Positions 8,340 to 15,416 of a stretch of DNA of 19,691 nucleotides are shown in pieces. A program made the position numbers and the translations under genes. The notes under the pieces are model-generated. The model was not told the DNA's origin. It did no database searches and worked only from the letters and a program-made list of their open reading frames with translations. The stretch comes from Prevotella sp. (GTDB taxonomy: Bacteria; Bacteroidota; Bacteroidia; Bacteroidales; Dysgonomonadaceae), in NCBI GenBank assembly GCA_031263965.1, contig JAISES010000226.1, positions 1-19,691 on the forward strand, given 5' to 3'. The number at the start of each line of letters is the position of its first letter. The stretch's first letter is position 1.

Positions 8340-11165
8340 TCACTTCGTCACTTCATCTATCAGGTAAAAAATCGATTTGAAGTTAATGTTACTATATTCG
8401 CTCATGCCGATCTCGCACGTACGGCTGGTCGAATAGCCGTCCTTGCAACTTGAAGGTATCTGCTCGTTCAGATGTCTTTGCCCATGTTTATTCAGCTCAG
8501 GATATGTAAATCCTCTGTCTCCGGCAAATCCGCAGCAGTTACTTTGTACAAAAGCTACCTCTTTAGAACACATCCTGGCCAATTCCATCAATTTGGCCTC
8601 CATGCCTATTTTTTTCACAGAACATACAGGGAAAACAGTCACTACCTCGCGAGGTTGTTTCACTTGTAGTTTAGGCATCACAAAGTCGAGCATAAACTCG
8701 ACAGGGTCGTATATCTTCAGATTTTTATTCTCATACGCCTCATGGAATGTGTAGAAACAAGGACTCATATCGAACAGCACAGGATATTTTCCGCCTTCCG
8801 ATGCCTTGAGCAGAGCTTCTTCCAGTTCCTTCGACTTACGCGCGCCTTCTTCTTTCAATCCTTTACTACTGAAAGCCATACCGCAGCACAGACTGTTGAT
8901 CCCCTCCGGATAAATAATAGTGAAGCCTGCGCGCCGCAACAGTTCTTTTGTTTTTTCTGTCAGTTCGACATCTTCTTTCCCGTACCCCTTCGATTTGCCC
9001 ATCGAGCGGTTGATGCACGAAGGGAAGTATACCACCCTGTCGGGCTGCCCTTCGTTTACTATGGCATCTTTTATTTTGCGTGCGCCTTTCGGCATGTCTT
9101 TGTTCCATTTCGGTATGATTTTGAACGATAAAGTCCGCATAGCCGAAGCAATGCCGCCCATCAACGCATCACCTAATATGGTATGGAAGAAATGCACAAA
9201 ATTGAGTCCTCCTCGCGCCATAGATGTGGTTCCCGCCATATGGTTTCCGATATATCCCGCTACCTTTTTAGCTGTGTACGAAGCTTCCTGATGGCGTATT
9301 CCTTTTACGAACTTGCCGGTGTCTATCTTAACAGGACATACGAGTCCGCACAAACCATCGGTAGCACAAGTTTCGTCGGAATAATATTTCGCATCGCGGA
9401 GCATTTGCTTCAACCGCGCCGGATCTTCGCCCGCAACTTTCAGCCTGGATATTTCGCGCGCAATAACGATCCGTTGACGGGGCGACAATGTCAGTCCTTC
9501 GGCTACACAGTTAGGTTCACAGAAACCACATTCCATACATTTATCTACAATCTCGTCCACAGCAGGAAGTGGTTTCAGGTTTTCAAGGTGTATTTCGGGG
9601 TTTTCATTGATGATTACTCCCGGATTGATCAGCTTACCCGGGTCGAATATATCTTTTATCCGCAGCATGATCTTATATGCTGCTTCCCCCCACTCCTTTT
9701 CCACGAAAGGAGCCATATTACGGCCTGTTCCGTGTTCCGCCTTAAGCGAACCGTCAAATTTATTGACCACAATATCAGCTAACTCATCCATCATATTGGC
9801 ATAGCGCCGCACTTCGCTTGCCGTACTGAAATCCTGCGAGAAGTTGAGGTGGAGGTTGCCTTCCAGCGCATGCCCGAAGAGAACGGCATCATGATACTCA
9901 TATTTCTTGAACAGTGTTTTCAGGGCGATACAAGCCTCTGCTAAGCGTGGAACAGGGAATGCCACATCTTCTATAATGCATGTCGTACCTGTCTTACGCA
10001 GCCCGCCAACAGATGATAATAACCCCTTACGGGCTTTCCAGTTGAAATTATATTCTTTCGGATCGGAAGTGAAACGGTATGGCTGGATAGTCGGAATAGA
10101 TTTCACTGCTTCGCGGATAGAGGCTTCTTTAGCGTCCATATCCGTTTTTTCGTTTGCCTGTATCTCAACCAGCAACACACAAGCTGTTTCCGGCATAGTG
10201 CGGAAATAGTCCGGCGCATCGGGATCGTCCTCCACCGAGCGGATACTGTCCCTGTCCAGCAATTCCACAGCCGAAACCGGACTTTCACGAAGAAGCGGCA
10301 CAGCTTCGCAGGCCAGTTCAATCGTCTCAAAGATCATCAGGGCGCATGCTTTATACTTTTCGTCGATAACGGTATGGTATGTCAGGTCGGAGATAAAAGC
10401 CAAAGTACCTTCCGAGCCTATCATCAGGTGTTTGATAATATCGAACGGATCTTCGTAATCCACCAAAGCATTGATGCTGTACCCTGTTGTGTTCTTTATC
10501 TTGAATTTATGCCTGATACGTTCTTCCAGAACACTATCGGCTTTGATTTTATCTCTCAGGTCTTCTATCCCTGCAATAATTTCGGGATGTTTTTCTATAA
10601 AATCCTTCTTGCTCTGTTCGTCCGCTGTATCTAAAACAGTTCCATCGTAAAGCACAATGCGTATGTCGGCTATTGTTTTGTACGAATTCTGAGCCGTTCC
10701 GCAGCACATCCCACTGGCATTATTGGCTGCAATCCCCCCTATCATGGCTGCGTTGATAGATGCCGGATCGGGACCTATTTTGCGTCCGAAAGGTTGCAGG
10801 TAAATATTTGCCCGCGCGCCTGTAATTCCCGGTTGCAATTTTATCTTCATCGCATCATCATCCAGGATCGTATATTTACGCCATTCGTGCGTAGCCACCA
10901 TTAATACCGAATCGCTAATCGCCTGCCCCGAAAGGCTTGTTCCTGCCGCGCGGTAAGTTACAGGAATATTTAACCTTGCGGTTTGCCTGATTACTTCTAT
11001 TGCTTCTTCCTCGGTGTGCACCTGTACTACTATTTCAGGGATCAACCTGTAAAAGCTGGCATCGGTACCATAGGCCAGAAGTTGTAGAGGATTTGTAATA
11101 ATACGTTTCGGCGGTATTTTTTCAGAAAGAATATCTTTTAATTGCCGGTAATTAGCGGTTAACAT
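8340..11165 (-). CDS. FAD-linked oxidase / Fe-S protein, D-2-hydroxyacid (D-lactate-type) dehydrogenase
   Basis: A 941-aa fusion of a GlcD/D-LDH-type flavoprotein and a GlpC-type Fe-S part, as in YdiJ and D-lactate or D-2-hydroxyglutarate dehydrogenases. The FAD-binding PCMH domain fills about 1-260 (RAAGTSLSGQ at 72-81, GPDPAS at 131-136, IGSEGTLAF at 249-257). The substrate cap follows, with GHALEGNLHLN (431-441; His432 and His439 likely metal or substrate ligands) and EHGTGR (477-482). Ferredoxin-like cysteines are C543, C546, C549, C553 and C600, C606, C610. Two cysteine-rich CCG-type units end the protein, with SLCCGMA and SNCCGFA. It should oxidise a D-2-hydroxyacid and pass electrons to the quinone pool or another carrier. 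It lies alone on the - strand between two inverted repeat elements. The exact substrate cannot be read from sequence. Confidence 0.9.
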   Translation of the reverse strand: MLTANYRQLKDILSEKIPPKRIITNPLQLLAYGTDASFYRLIPEIVVQVHTEEEAIEVIRQTARLNIPVTYRAAGTSLSGQAISDSVLMVATHEWRKYTILDDDAMKIKLQPGITGARANIYLQPFGRKIGPDPASINAAMIGGIAANNASGMCCGTAQNSYKTIADIRIVLYDGTVLDTADEQSKKDFIEKHPEIIAGIEDLRDKIKADSVLEERIRHKFKIKNTTGYSINALVDYEDPFDIIKHLMIGSEGTLAFISDLTYHTVIDEKYKACALMIFETIELACEAVPLLRESPVSAVELLDRDSIRSVEDDPDAPDYFRTMPETACVLLVEIQANEKTDMDAKEASIREAVKSIPTIQPYRFTSDPKEYNFNWKARKGLLSSVGGLRKTGTTCIIEDVAFPVPRLAEACIALKTLFKKYEYHDAVLFGHALEGNLHLNFSQDFSTASEVRRYANMMDELADIVVNKFDGSLKAEHGTGRNMAPFVEKEWGEAAYKIMLRIKDIFDPGKLINPGVIINENPEIHLENLKPLPAVDEIVDKCMECGFCEPNCVAEGLTLSPRQRIVIAREISRLKVAGEDPARLKQMLRDAKYYSDETCATDGLCGLVCPVKIDTGKFVKGIRHQEASYTAKKVAGYIGNHMAGTTSMARGGLNFVHFFHTILGDALMGGIASAMRTLSFKIIPKWNKDMPKGARKIKDAIVNEGQPDRVVYFPSCINRSMGKSKGYGKEDVELTEKTKELLRRAGFTIIYPEGINSLCCGMAFSSKGLKEEGARKSKELEEALLKASEGGKYPVLFDMSPCFYTFHEAYENKNLKIYDPVEFMLDFVMPKLQVKQPREVVTVFPVCSVKKIGMEAKLMELARMCSKEVAFVQSNCCGFAGDRGFTYPELNKHGQRHLNEQIPSSCKDGYSTSRTCEIGMSEYSNINFKSIFYLIDEVTK

Positions 11166-11289
11166 AACAGTTTTTTTAGTTTTCGGTTATCATGTAAATA
11201 TGCCGCAAGTTATAAAACATATTTGAGAATATCGTTCAAGCCGGTGGATAGAATCTTGCCGTTCGTAAAATATTATTTACTTTTGTTAC
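11166..11289. other. Intergenic leader of the FAD/Fe-S gene
   Basis: This is the first part of a 460-bp gap between divergent genes. It must carry the promoter of the - strand dehydrogenase. I see AT-rich DNA but no convincing TTTG...TAnnTTTG pair and no gene. The rest of the gap is taken up by the repeat at 11290-11607. Confidence 0.5.
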
Positions 11290-11607
11290 TTAGAAACTGT
11301 GTCTTAAATTTTAGCGAAAAAGATTAAGTTCTGTAAAATAATCATTGCCGTATCTGGTTGTTCAATTTAGACGTTCATCTACTCCCGTCATTGCGAGCGG
11401 AACATAGTGTAGCGAAGCAATCCAGTTACTTCTCCCGAAGGGGAAAAGCCGGCTTTGAAACTCCCTCTCCTTTTGGGCAGGGCTGGGGTCATTGGATTGC
11501 TTCGGGTAAACCCTCGCAATGACGAAAGAAATTGAATATATAAATACGTCATTAATTTTTATTGATTACTTATTATATGATTGTAAAAATATTTAAATAG
11601 TTTCTTA
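11290..11607. mobile_element. MITE-like composite element: family A ends enclosing a family B palindrome
   Basis: The left end (11290-11320) reads as a degenerate copy of TAAGAAACTGTTTAAATTTTAGCGAAAAA, with a short insertion after the ACTGT. The right end (11591-11607) is ATTTAAATAGTTTCTTA, the reverse complement of the same end with one change. The 318-bp stretch between has no open frame. In its middle lies a GC-rich palindrome from CGTCATTGCGAG (11386) to CTCGCAATGACG (11524), perfect over 12 bp at the ends. A 44-nt inner part (about 11461-11503) matches, in inverted orientation, 8183-8230 with one small indel. No target duplication is obvious. Mobility is inferred only from terminal repeats and lack of coding content. 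Confidence 0.55.
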
Positions 11608-11625
11608 AATATACAATTTTAATTT

Positions 11626-11928
11626 ATGATTAAACATATTGTAATGTGGAAGCTCAAAGATGAGGCCCACGGAAATGACAAAGCGGCAAACGCCCGGCTG
11701 ATAAAAGAAAAGCTGGAAGCCCTTGACGGACAGATAGAGGGATTGCATAAAATAGAGGTCGGGATAGATTTTCCAGGCGGTACTAATTTCGACGTTGCCC
11801 TCTACTCGGAAATATCATCGGAAGAGGCTTTGGATTTTTATCAGAATCACCCTTTACATCAGGCTTTACTCCCTTTCATCAGAGAAGCTGTAACCGACCG
11901 TAAGGCTGTCGACTATAAAATAGAATGA
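11626..11928 (+). CDS. Dabb-domain (stress-responsive A/B barrel) protein
   Basis: A 100-aa single-domain protein with the ferredoxin-like alpha/beta-barrel pattern of the Dabb family: HIVMWKLK at the N terminus, a central helix, a DVALYSEISSEEALDFYQNHPLHQ segment with the family's HP.H motif, and a short C-terminal strand. Bacterial members are small dimers of uncertain function; a few relatives are cyclases or stress proteins. It opens a compact operon: its stop overlaps the next start as ATGA. The promoter must lie at or inside the end of the repeat element that finishes 18 nt upstream. Confidence 0.85.
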   Translation: MIKHIVMWKLKDEAHGNDKAANARLIKEKLEALDGQIEGLHKIEVGIDFPGGTNFDVALYSEISSEEALDFYQNHPLHQALLPFIREAVTDRKAVDYKIE

Positions 11929-12596
11929 CACAGGAAGATATTATACGTGATATTCGCATACGTTGCCGGCAAGCAATGAATGGGATAGTTTCTGCCGGCA
12001 TGCGCAAATGGGGCCTGGACTACAAAATAAATTTCGGACTGACTATTCAGCAGATCAAAGATGTTTCGAAACGCTATTCGCCGGATGCTTCTCTTGCAGA
12101 AAGCCTTTGGGCCGGCGGGGATACGCGTGAACTCAAGATTATGGGTACTCTGCTATATCCCATCGATCAATATAGGGAAGAAACAGCGGATAAGTGGGTA
12201 CAGGAGATAACCAATCAGGAAATAAGAGAACAGATTTGCTTCAACTTGCTTCAGGAGTTGCCTTATGCTGAAAATTTATCGATGAAATGGTCAAAAAATC
12301 AAGCGTCATCGATCCGTGCCACAGGGTATTGGCTTCTGTCCCGATTGATTTTATTGAAAAAAAGCAACGATATCTTTCCCGAATCGCTTGCTTATGTATG
12401 GGAGGATATTTTATCCGAAGACGCGTCTCTTCGGAATGCGGCATTATTGATACTAAAACATATTGGACGGCTATCAAAGAATACTGCTGAGGCTATTATG
12501 CAAAAAATACCGGAATTTCAAAAAAGTGAAGATATGCTGAAACAAGAAATTTACAACAGTCTCGATTTCGAATTCAGCTACTTCTTTGACAACTAA
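11925..12596 (+). CDS. AlkD-like HEAT-repeat protein (DNA alkylation repair family)
   Basis: A 223-aa all-helical protein resembling the AlkD/COG4912 family, whose HEAT-like repeats wrap DNA and remove 3- and 7-alkylpurines. Recognisable parts are the YKINFGLTIQQIKDVSKRY start, the LWAGGDTRELKIMGTLLYP repeat, and the SIRATGYWLLSRLILL helix near the middle. The stretch ITNQEIREQICFNLLQEL, where active members usually show a W-D-x-x-D pattern, lacks both the Trp and the Asp residues. It may therefore be a non-excising DNA-binding or scaffold member of the family; this alignment is by eye. It overlaps the Dabb gene by 4 nt and is followed by ybeY after 24 nt. Confidence 0.75.
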   Translation: MTQEDIIRDIRIRCRQAMNGIVSAGMRKWGLDYKINFGLTIQQIKDVSKRYSPDASLAESLWAGGDTRELKIMGTLLYPIDQYREETADKWVQEITNQEIREQICFNLLQELPYAENLSMKWSKNQASSIRATGYWLLSRLILLKKSNDIFPESLAYVWEDILSEDASLRNAALLILKHIGRLSKNTAEAIMQKIPEFQKSEDMLKQEIYNSLDFEFSYFFDN

Positions 12597-12620
12597 GTTT
12601 CTTAATAATAACATTCTATT

Positions 12621-13040
12621 ATGGCTATATTATATCAAGCGGAAGATGTAAAGCTTCCTTCGATGAAAAGACGGAAAATTACCAATTGGATAAAGGCGGT
12701 AGCAGATTCTTACCGGAAGAAAACAGGAGATATTGCTTTTATATTTTGTTCCGATGAAAAGATTCTGGAAGTAAATAATCAATATCTGCAACACGACTAC
12801 TATACGGATATCATCACATTCGACTACAGCGAAGGAGATGTTATATCGGGAGACATATTTATCAGCACAGATACCGTAAAAAGCAATGCCGGCCAATTCG
12901 GAACGGATTATGATACCGAGCTAAACAGGATAATTATCCACGGCATACTGCATCTTTGCGGCATAAACGACAAAGCTCCCTGCGAACGGGAGCATATGAC
13001 CGAATGCGAAAACAAAGCCCTCTCATTACTGGAAGAATAA
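12621..13040 (+). CDS. ybeY: Endoribonuclease YbeY, rRNA maturation factor
   Basis: A 139-aa metal-dependent RNase that acts in 16S rRNA 3'-end maturation and ribosome quality control. The conserved core reads FCSDEKILEVNNQYLQHDYYTDIITFDY (42-69), then GDIFIS, and the metal motif HGILHLCGINDK (107-118). In most YbeY proteins the motif is H-x3-H-x5-H; here the third ligand position is Asp117 in place of His, and the usual Asp before it is Asn. As far as I recall this INDK form is common in Bacteroidetes homologues, so it is probably a clade variant and not inactivation. It sits 3 nt upstream of the transporter gene. Confidence 0.93.
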   Translation: MAILYQAEDVKLPSMKRRKITNWIKAVADSYRKKTGDIAFIFCSDEKILEVNNQYLQHDYYTDIITFDYSEGDVISGDIFISTDTVKSNAGQFGTDYDTELNRIIIHGILHLCGINDKAPCEREHMTECENKALSLLEE

Positions 13041-13043
13041 CTT

Positions 13044-13967
13044 ATGCGGAAAGCTTTAAGTAAATTATACTATCTGGTCCCTGTCTTGTGCCTTTTTCCT
13101 TTTTTTTCTGCACCGTTAGCATTATTCCTTGGAATTATGCTTGCTGTATTCTATAAAGGTGAAGAAGTTGTAAAAACAGGTAAACTCACCAAATACCTGT
13201 TGCAAGGATCTATTGTCTGCATGGGATTTTCCATGTCTGTAACCGGAGTTATACAAACCGGAAAAACGGGATTTACGATAACCGTGATCTCTGTCGCTGC
13301 CACTGTATTATCAGGCATCCTGCTGGGCAGGATATTCAAAGTCGGTAAAAACACGACAATGCTCATTTCCAGCGGGACTGCAATCTGTGGAGGAAGTGCG
13401 GTTGCCGCTGTCGCACCGGTTTTAGACGCCAAAAATAACGAGATAAGTTTTTCATTAGCAGTAATATTCGTATTAAATGCCGTGGCTTTATTTATTTTCC
13501 CTGTTATCGGACATTTGCTTCAGATGGATCAAACCCATTTCGGATATTGGGCAGCCATTGCCATACACGACACCAGTTCGGTAGTGGGAGCCTGCTCCGC
13601 ATACGGAGAACAAGCCCTGCAAGTAGGCACCACCGTCAAATTAACGCGGACATTGTGGATCATACCATTGGCTTTATGCATCGCCTTCTTCAACAAGAAT
13701 AAGGCATCTAAGATAAATATACCGTGGTTTATTTTCCTTTTTATATTAGCCATTATTGTTGGCAGTTACATTCCCGGAATGGCTGAAACAAACGGACATT
13801 TGAGCTGGCTGGGAAAGAAAGGGATGATGGTATCTCTGTTTTTTATCGGCGCATCCATCAATATAGGCGAAGTAAAAAAAACCGGCATAAATACTTTTAT
13901 GCTTGGCATTATCCTTTGGTTTGTAATTGCTGTACTTTCTTATTTCTGGATCGAACTGGCATTCTAA
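13044..13967 (+). CDS. YeiH family membrane transporter (UPF0324, putative sulfate exporter)
   Basis: A 307-aa polytopic protein with about ten hydrophobic helices, the usual length of the YeiH/UPF0324 family. Recognition features are SSGTAICGGSAVAAVAPVLDAK (about 110-131), the HDTSSVVGACSAYGEQAL loop, KLTRTLWIIPLAL, and a glycine-rich FFIGASINI near the C terminus. Family members are annotated as putative sulfate or sulfonate exporters, but the substrate has rarely been tested. It begins 3 nt after ybeY, so it is the last gene of the Dabb-alkD-ybeY-yeiH operon. I see no typical terminator after it. Confidence 0.85.
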   Translation: MRKALSKLYYLVPVLCLFPFFSAPLALFLGIMLAVFYKGEEVVKTGKLTKYLLQGSIVCMGFSMSVTGVIQTGKTGFTITVISVAATVLSGILLGRIFKVGKNTTMLISSGTAICGGSAVAAVAPVLDAKNNEISFSLAVIFVLNAVALFIFPVIGHLLQMDQTHFGYWAAIAIHDTSSVVGACSAYGEQALQVGTTVKLTRTLWIIPLALCIAFFNKNKASKINIPWFIFLFILAIIVGSYIPGMAETNGHLSWLGKKGMMVSLFFIGASINIGEVKKTGINTFMLGIILWFVIAVLSYFWIELAF

Positions 13968-14169
13968 AAACAAGTCGGGGCAAACCCTGAAATGAACAAC
14001 CGGATGCGGCTTAAAAAGAGTTAGTATGACCTCTGGGTTATTTGAGGAAAACCGCAGTGTCTTCTCAGTACACCTCAGTATAATTTTCCTTGTTAATAAT
14101 CAACTAAATGGCTATAAATAAAAAGAATGAAATTTTCCGGCCACGACTGATTGCAAATCCCCTGCGGTA
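13968..14169. other. Intergenic DNA downstream of the YeiH gene
   Basis: This 202-bp stretch is part of a 379-bp gap between convergent genes. I see no gene, no RNA and no clear T-tailed hairpin. The family C repeats begin directly after it. Confidence 0.5.
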
Positions 14170-14247
14170 GGGGCACGGTTTACAAAACCGCGCCAGCAGG
14201 GAGGGTTTATGCCTGTCTTCCGCTGGTGCGGACATTTGCCCGTGCCT
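14170..14247. repeat. Family C palindromic repeats, inverted pair (copies 2 and 3)
   Basis: Copy 2 (14170-14198) reads GGGGCACGGTTTACAAAACC then GCGCCAGC. Copy 3 (14220-14247) is in the opposite orientation, CCGCTGGTGCGGACATTTGC then CCGTGCC. Together they make a long imperfect hairpin with a loop of about 20 nt, the layout called BIME for REP pairs. The core of copy 2 is GGTTT-ACA-AAACC and of copy 3 (read on the - strand) GGGCA-AA-TGTCC: different from each other and from the copy at 4037, yet each still pairs. This lies between the convergent YeiH and lipoprotein genes and may end or stabilise both transcripts. Confidence 0.7.
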
Positions 14248-14267
14248 TGCCCCAAGAACAATCCTTT

Positions 14268-14314
14268 TTTTTTGCTGCACAACACACAGACTACAAGTCA
14301 GCGCGAGCGGGGGC
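14268..14314 (+). repeat. Decayed family C repeat, copy 4
   Basis: The segment ending GTCAGCGCGAGCGGGGGC (14297-14314) matches the 3' part of the copy at 4051-4068. Ahead of it lies the self-complementary core GACT-ACA-AGTC, and further back GCACAACACACA in place of GCACGG. It looks like a diverged member of the same family with yet another hairpin core. Confidence 0.45.
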
Positions 14315-14346
14315 ATGAAATTAATTCATATTGGTACATGAGAGAT

Positions 14347-14742
14347 TCACTCTTTGAGCTTTTTCAAACCGACCCAAAGAATAGGGTTATCCTTTGGATT
14401 CCGTATATAAAGAGAATCATTATTGTTTTTTAATTGGTATATAAGTCTGAAATCAGAAGGGTTCGATAGTAGAATAAGTGAATCTGTAAGCAGATAGTTA
14501 CCATAATTATCTTTGCCCTCATATTTCAATGTACTTAATCCTGATACATGAGCATATAATTCGCAGGTAGCCTTATTATCCTTAAAAGTGTAGACCATTG
14601 AGTCTTTGGCATAAAGACCATACCATTTCCCTGCGATAAGTTTATTATTCAAATAATTTGTATTATCAGGATCGTCCTTATCACAAGAGTAAAATACGAA
14701 TACACACAATAATGAATATAATACTAATAATCCTTTTTTCAT
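14347..14742 (-). CDS. Small lipoprotein of unknown function
   Basis: A 131-aa protein with a lipoprotein signal peptide: MKK, a hydrophobic stretch and the lipobox FYSC with Cys20, followed by DKDDPDN. Acidic residues right after the Cys resemble the Bacteroidetes lipoprotein export signal that sends lipoproteins to the outer membrane surface. The mature part (KLIAGKWYGLYAKDSMVYTFKDNKATCELY...) has the strand-rich look of lipocalin-like or 'copper resistance NlpE'-sized domains found in many Bacteroidetes lipoproteins, but I do not recognise a family. Its ATG is only 7 nt after the end of a family A repeat, so the repeat may supply its leader or promoter. No partner gene is evident. Confidence 0.7.
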   Translation of the reverse strand: MKKGLLVLYSLLCVFVFYSCDKDDPDNTNYLNNKLIAGKWYGLYAKDSMVYTFKDNKATCELYAHVSGLSTLKYEGKDNYGNYLLTDSLILLSNPSDFRLIYQLKNNNDSLYIRNPKDNPILWVGLKKLKE

Positions 14743-14749
14743 AAATATA

Positions 14750-14778
14750 TTTTTCGCTAAAATTTAAACAGTTTCTTA
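14750..14778 (-). repeat. Family A repeat, exact 29-bp copy
   Basis: Read on the - strand this is TAAGAAACTGTTTAAATTTT followed by AGCGAAAAA, identical over 29 bp to 17176-17204 on the + strand. The two copies face each other across the lrp and FKBP genes. This copy lies between the lrp terminator and the start codon of the lipoprotein gene. Confidence 0.75.
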
Positions 14779-14784
14779 AAACCG

Positions 14785-14814
14785 AAAAGGCTACCATCTG
14801 TGGGGTAACCTTTT
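14785..14814 (-). terminator. Intrinsic terminator-like hairpin after the Lrp-type gene
   Basis: AAAAGGCTACC (14785-14795) and GGTAACCTTTT (14804-14814) form an 11-bp stem with one mismatch and an 8-nt loop. On the - strand the stem is followed by TTTTCGGTTTT, a broken T tract. It lies 25 nt past the stop of the Lrp-type gene and would also separate it from the lipoprotein gene downstream. Confidence 0.65.
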
Positions 14815-14839
14815 CTGTTTTATACAATCCAAATCTCTG

Positions 14840-15304
14840 TTATTCGGATTTTGAGATCGGTATCTGGCGTTTTACTCCCTGACTCAGCGAGATCATGGTT
14901 TCGGTAGCCACGACACCGGGAATATCCTGTATTTTGTTGTTCAACAGGTCCATCAAATGCTCATTATCCCTTGCATAGAGTTTGATAAGAATAGTATAAG
15001 GACCGGTAGTAAAGTGAGACTCCACTATTTCGGGAATTTTGTCCAGCTCGGGTATTACGGTCTTGTACATCGAGCCTCTTTCGAGTTTCACTCCTATATA
15101 TGTACAAGTATTGTAACCCAGCACTTTAGGATTAACAAAATATCCTGAACCTACTATCACATCCATTTCTACCATACGTTGTACGCGCTGGTGAATAGCG
15201 GCACGGGACACTCCACATTCAAGGGCTACATCCTTGAAAGGAATTCTGGCATTCTGGGATATTATCTCCAGAATCTTCTTATCAAGTTTGTCTATTTTCT
15301 GCAT
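14840..15304 (-). CDS. Lrp/AsnC family transcriptional regulator
   Basis: A 154-aa regulator of the usual Lrp/AsnC length. The N terminus (DKLDKKILEIISQNARIPFK) leads into the winged helix-turn-helix, with the DVALECGVSRAAIHQRVQRM recognition helices at about 25-44. A short linker is followed by the RAM effector domain (about 65-150: IGVKLERGSMYKTVIPEL, then FTTGPYTILIKLYARDNEHL and TETMISLSQG). Such proteins form octamers and respond to amino acids or related metabolites; the effector here cannot be told. It is transcribed on the - strand, 112 bp after the FKBP lipoprotein gene, and has its own likely promoter and terminator. Confidence 0.93.
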   Translation of the reverse strand: MQKIDKLDKKILEIISQNARIPFKDVALECGVSRAAIHQRVQRMVEMDVIVGSGYFVNPKVLGYNTCTYIGVKLERGSMYKTVIPELDKIPEIVESHFTTGPYTILIKLYARDNEHLMDLLNNKIQDIPGVVATETMISLSQGVKRQIPISKSE

Positions 15305-15332
15305 AACTGAGCTTTTTAATGTTATTATATCT

Positions 15333-15340
15333 CAAATGTA
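15333..15340 (-). promoter_or_regulatory. Possible -7 promoter box for the Lrp-type gene
   Basis: On the - strand this reads TACATTTG, matching the Bacteroidetes -7 consensus TAnnTTTG, 28 nt before the ATG. No good TTTG -33 box is seen at the usual 19-21 nt spacing, so the call is tentative. Confidence 0.35.
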
Positions 15341-15416
15341 TGATATTTTTCACAATATCTACACTATTTACCCGACAAAATGCAAATATTTCCCCAAAAT
15401 CTGTTTTGAGGCAGTT

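Noticed and set aside
9183..9782. 199-aa + strand open frame
   Set aside because: It lies wholly inside the dehydrogenase gene on the other strand, and its translation is rich in Cys, His and Phe with no domain; the - strand frame has clear FAD and Fe-S motifs.
14209..14433. 74-aa + strand open frame
   Set aside because: It is made of family C repeat sequence and the antisense of the lipoprotein gene's 3' end.
15392..15411. CCCCAAAA-TCTG-TTTTGAGG hairpin just after the FKBP lipoprotein stop, as a terminator
   Set aside because: The stem has a mismatch, and no T tract follows it on the - strand.
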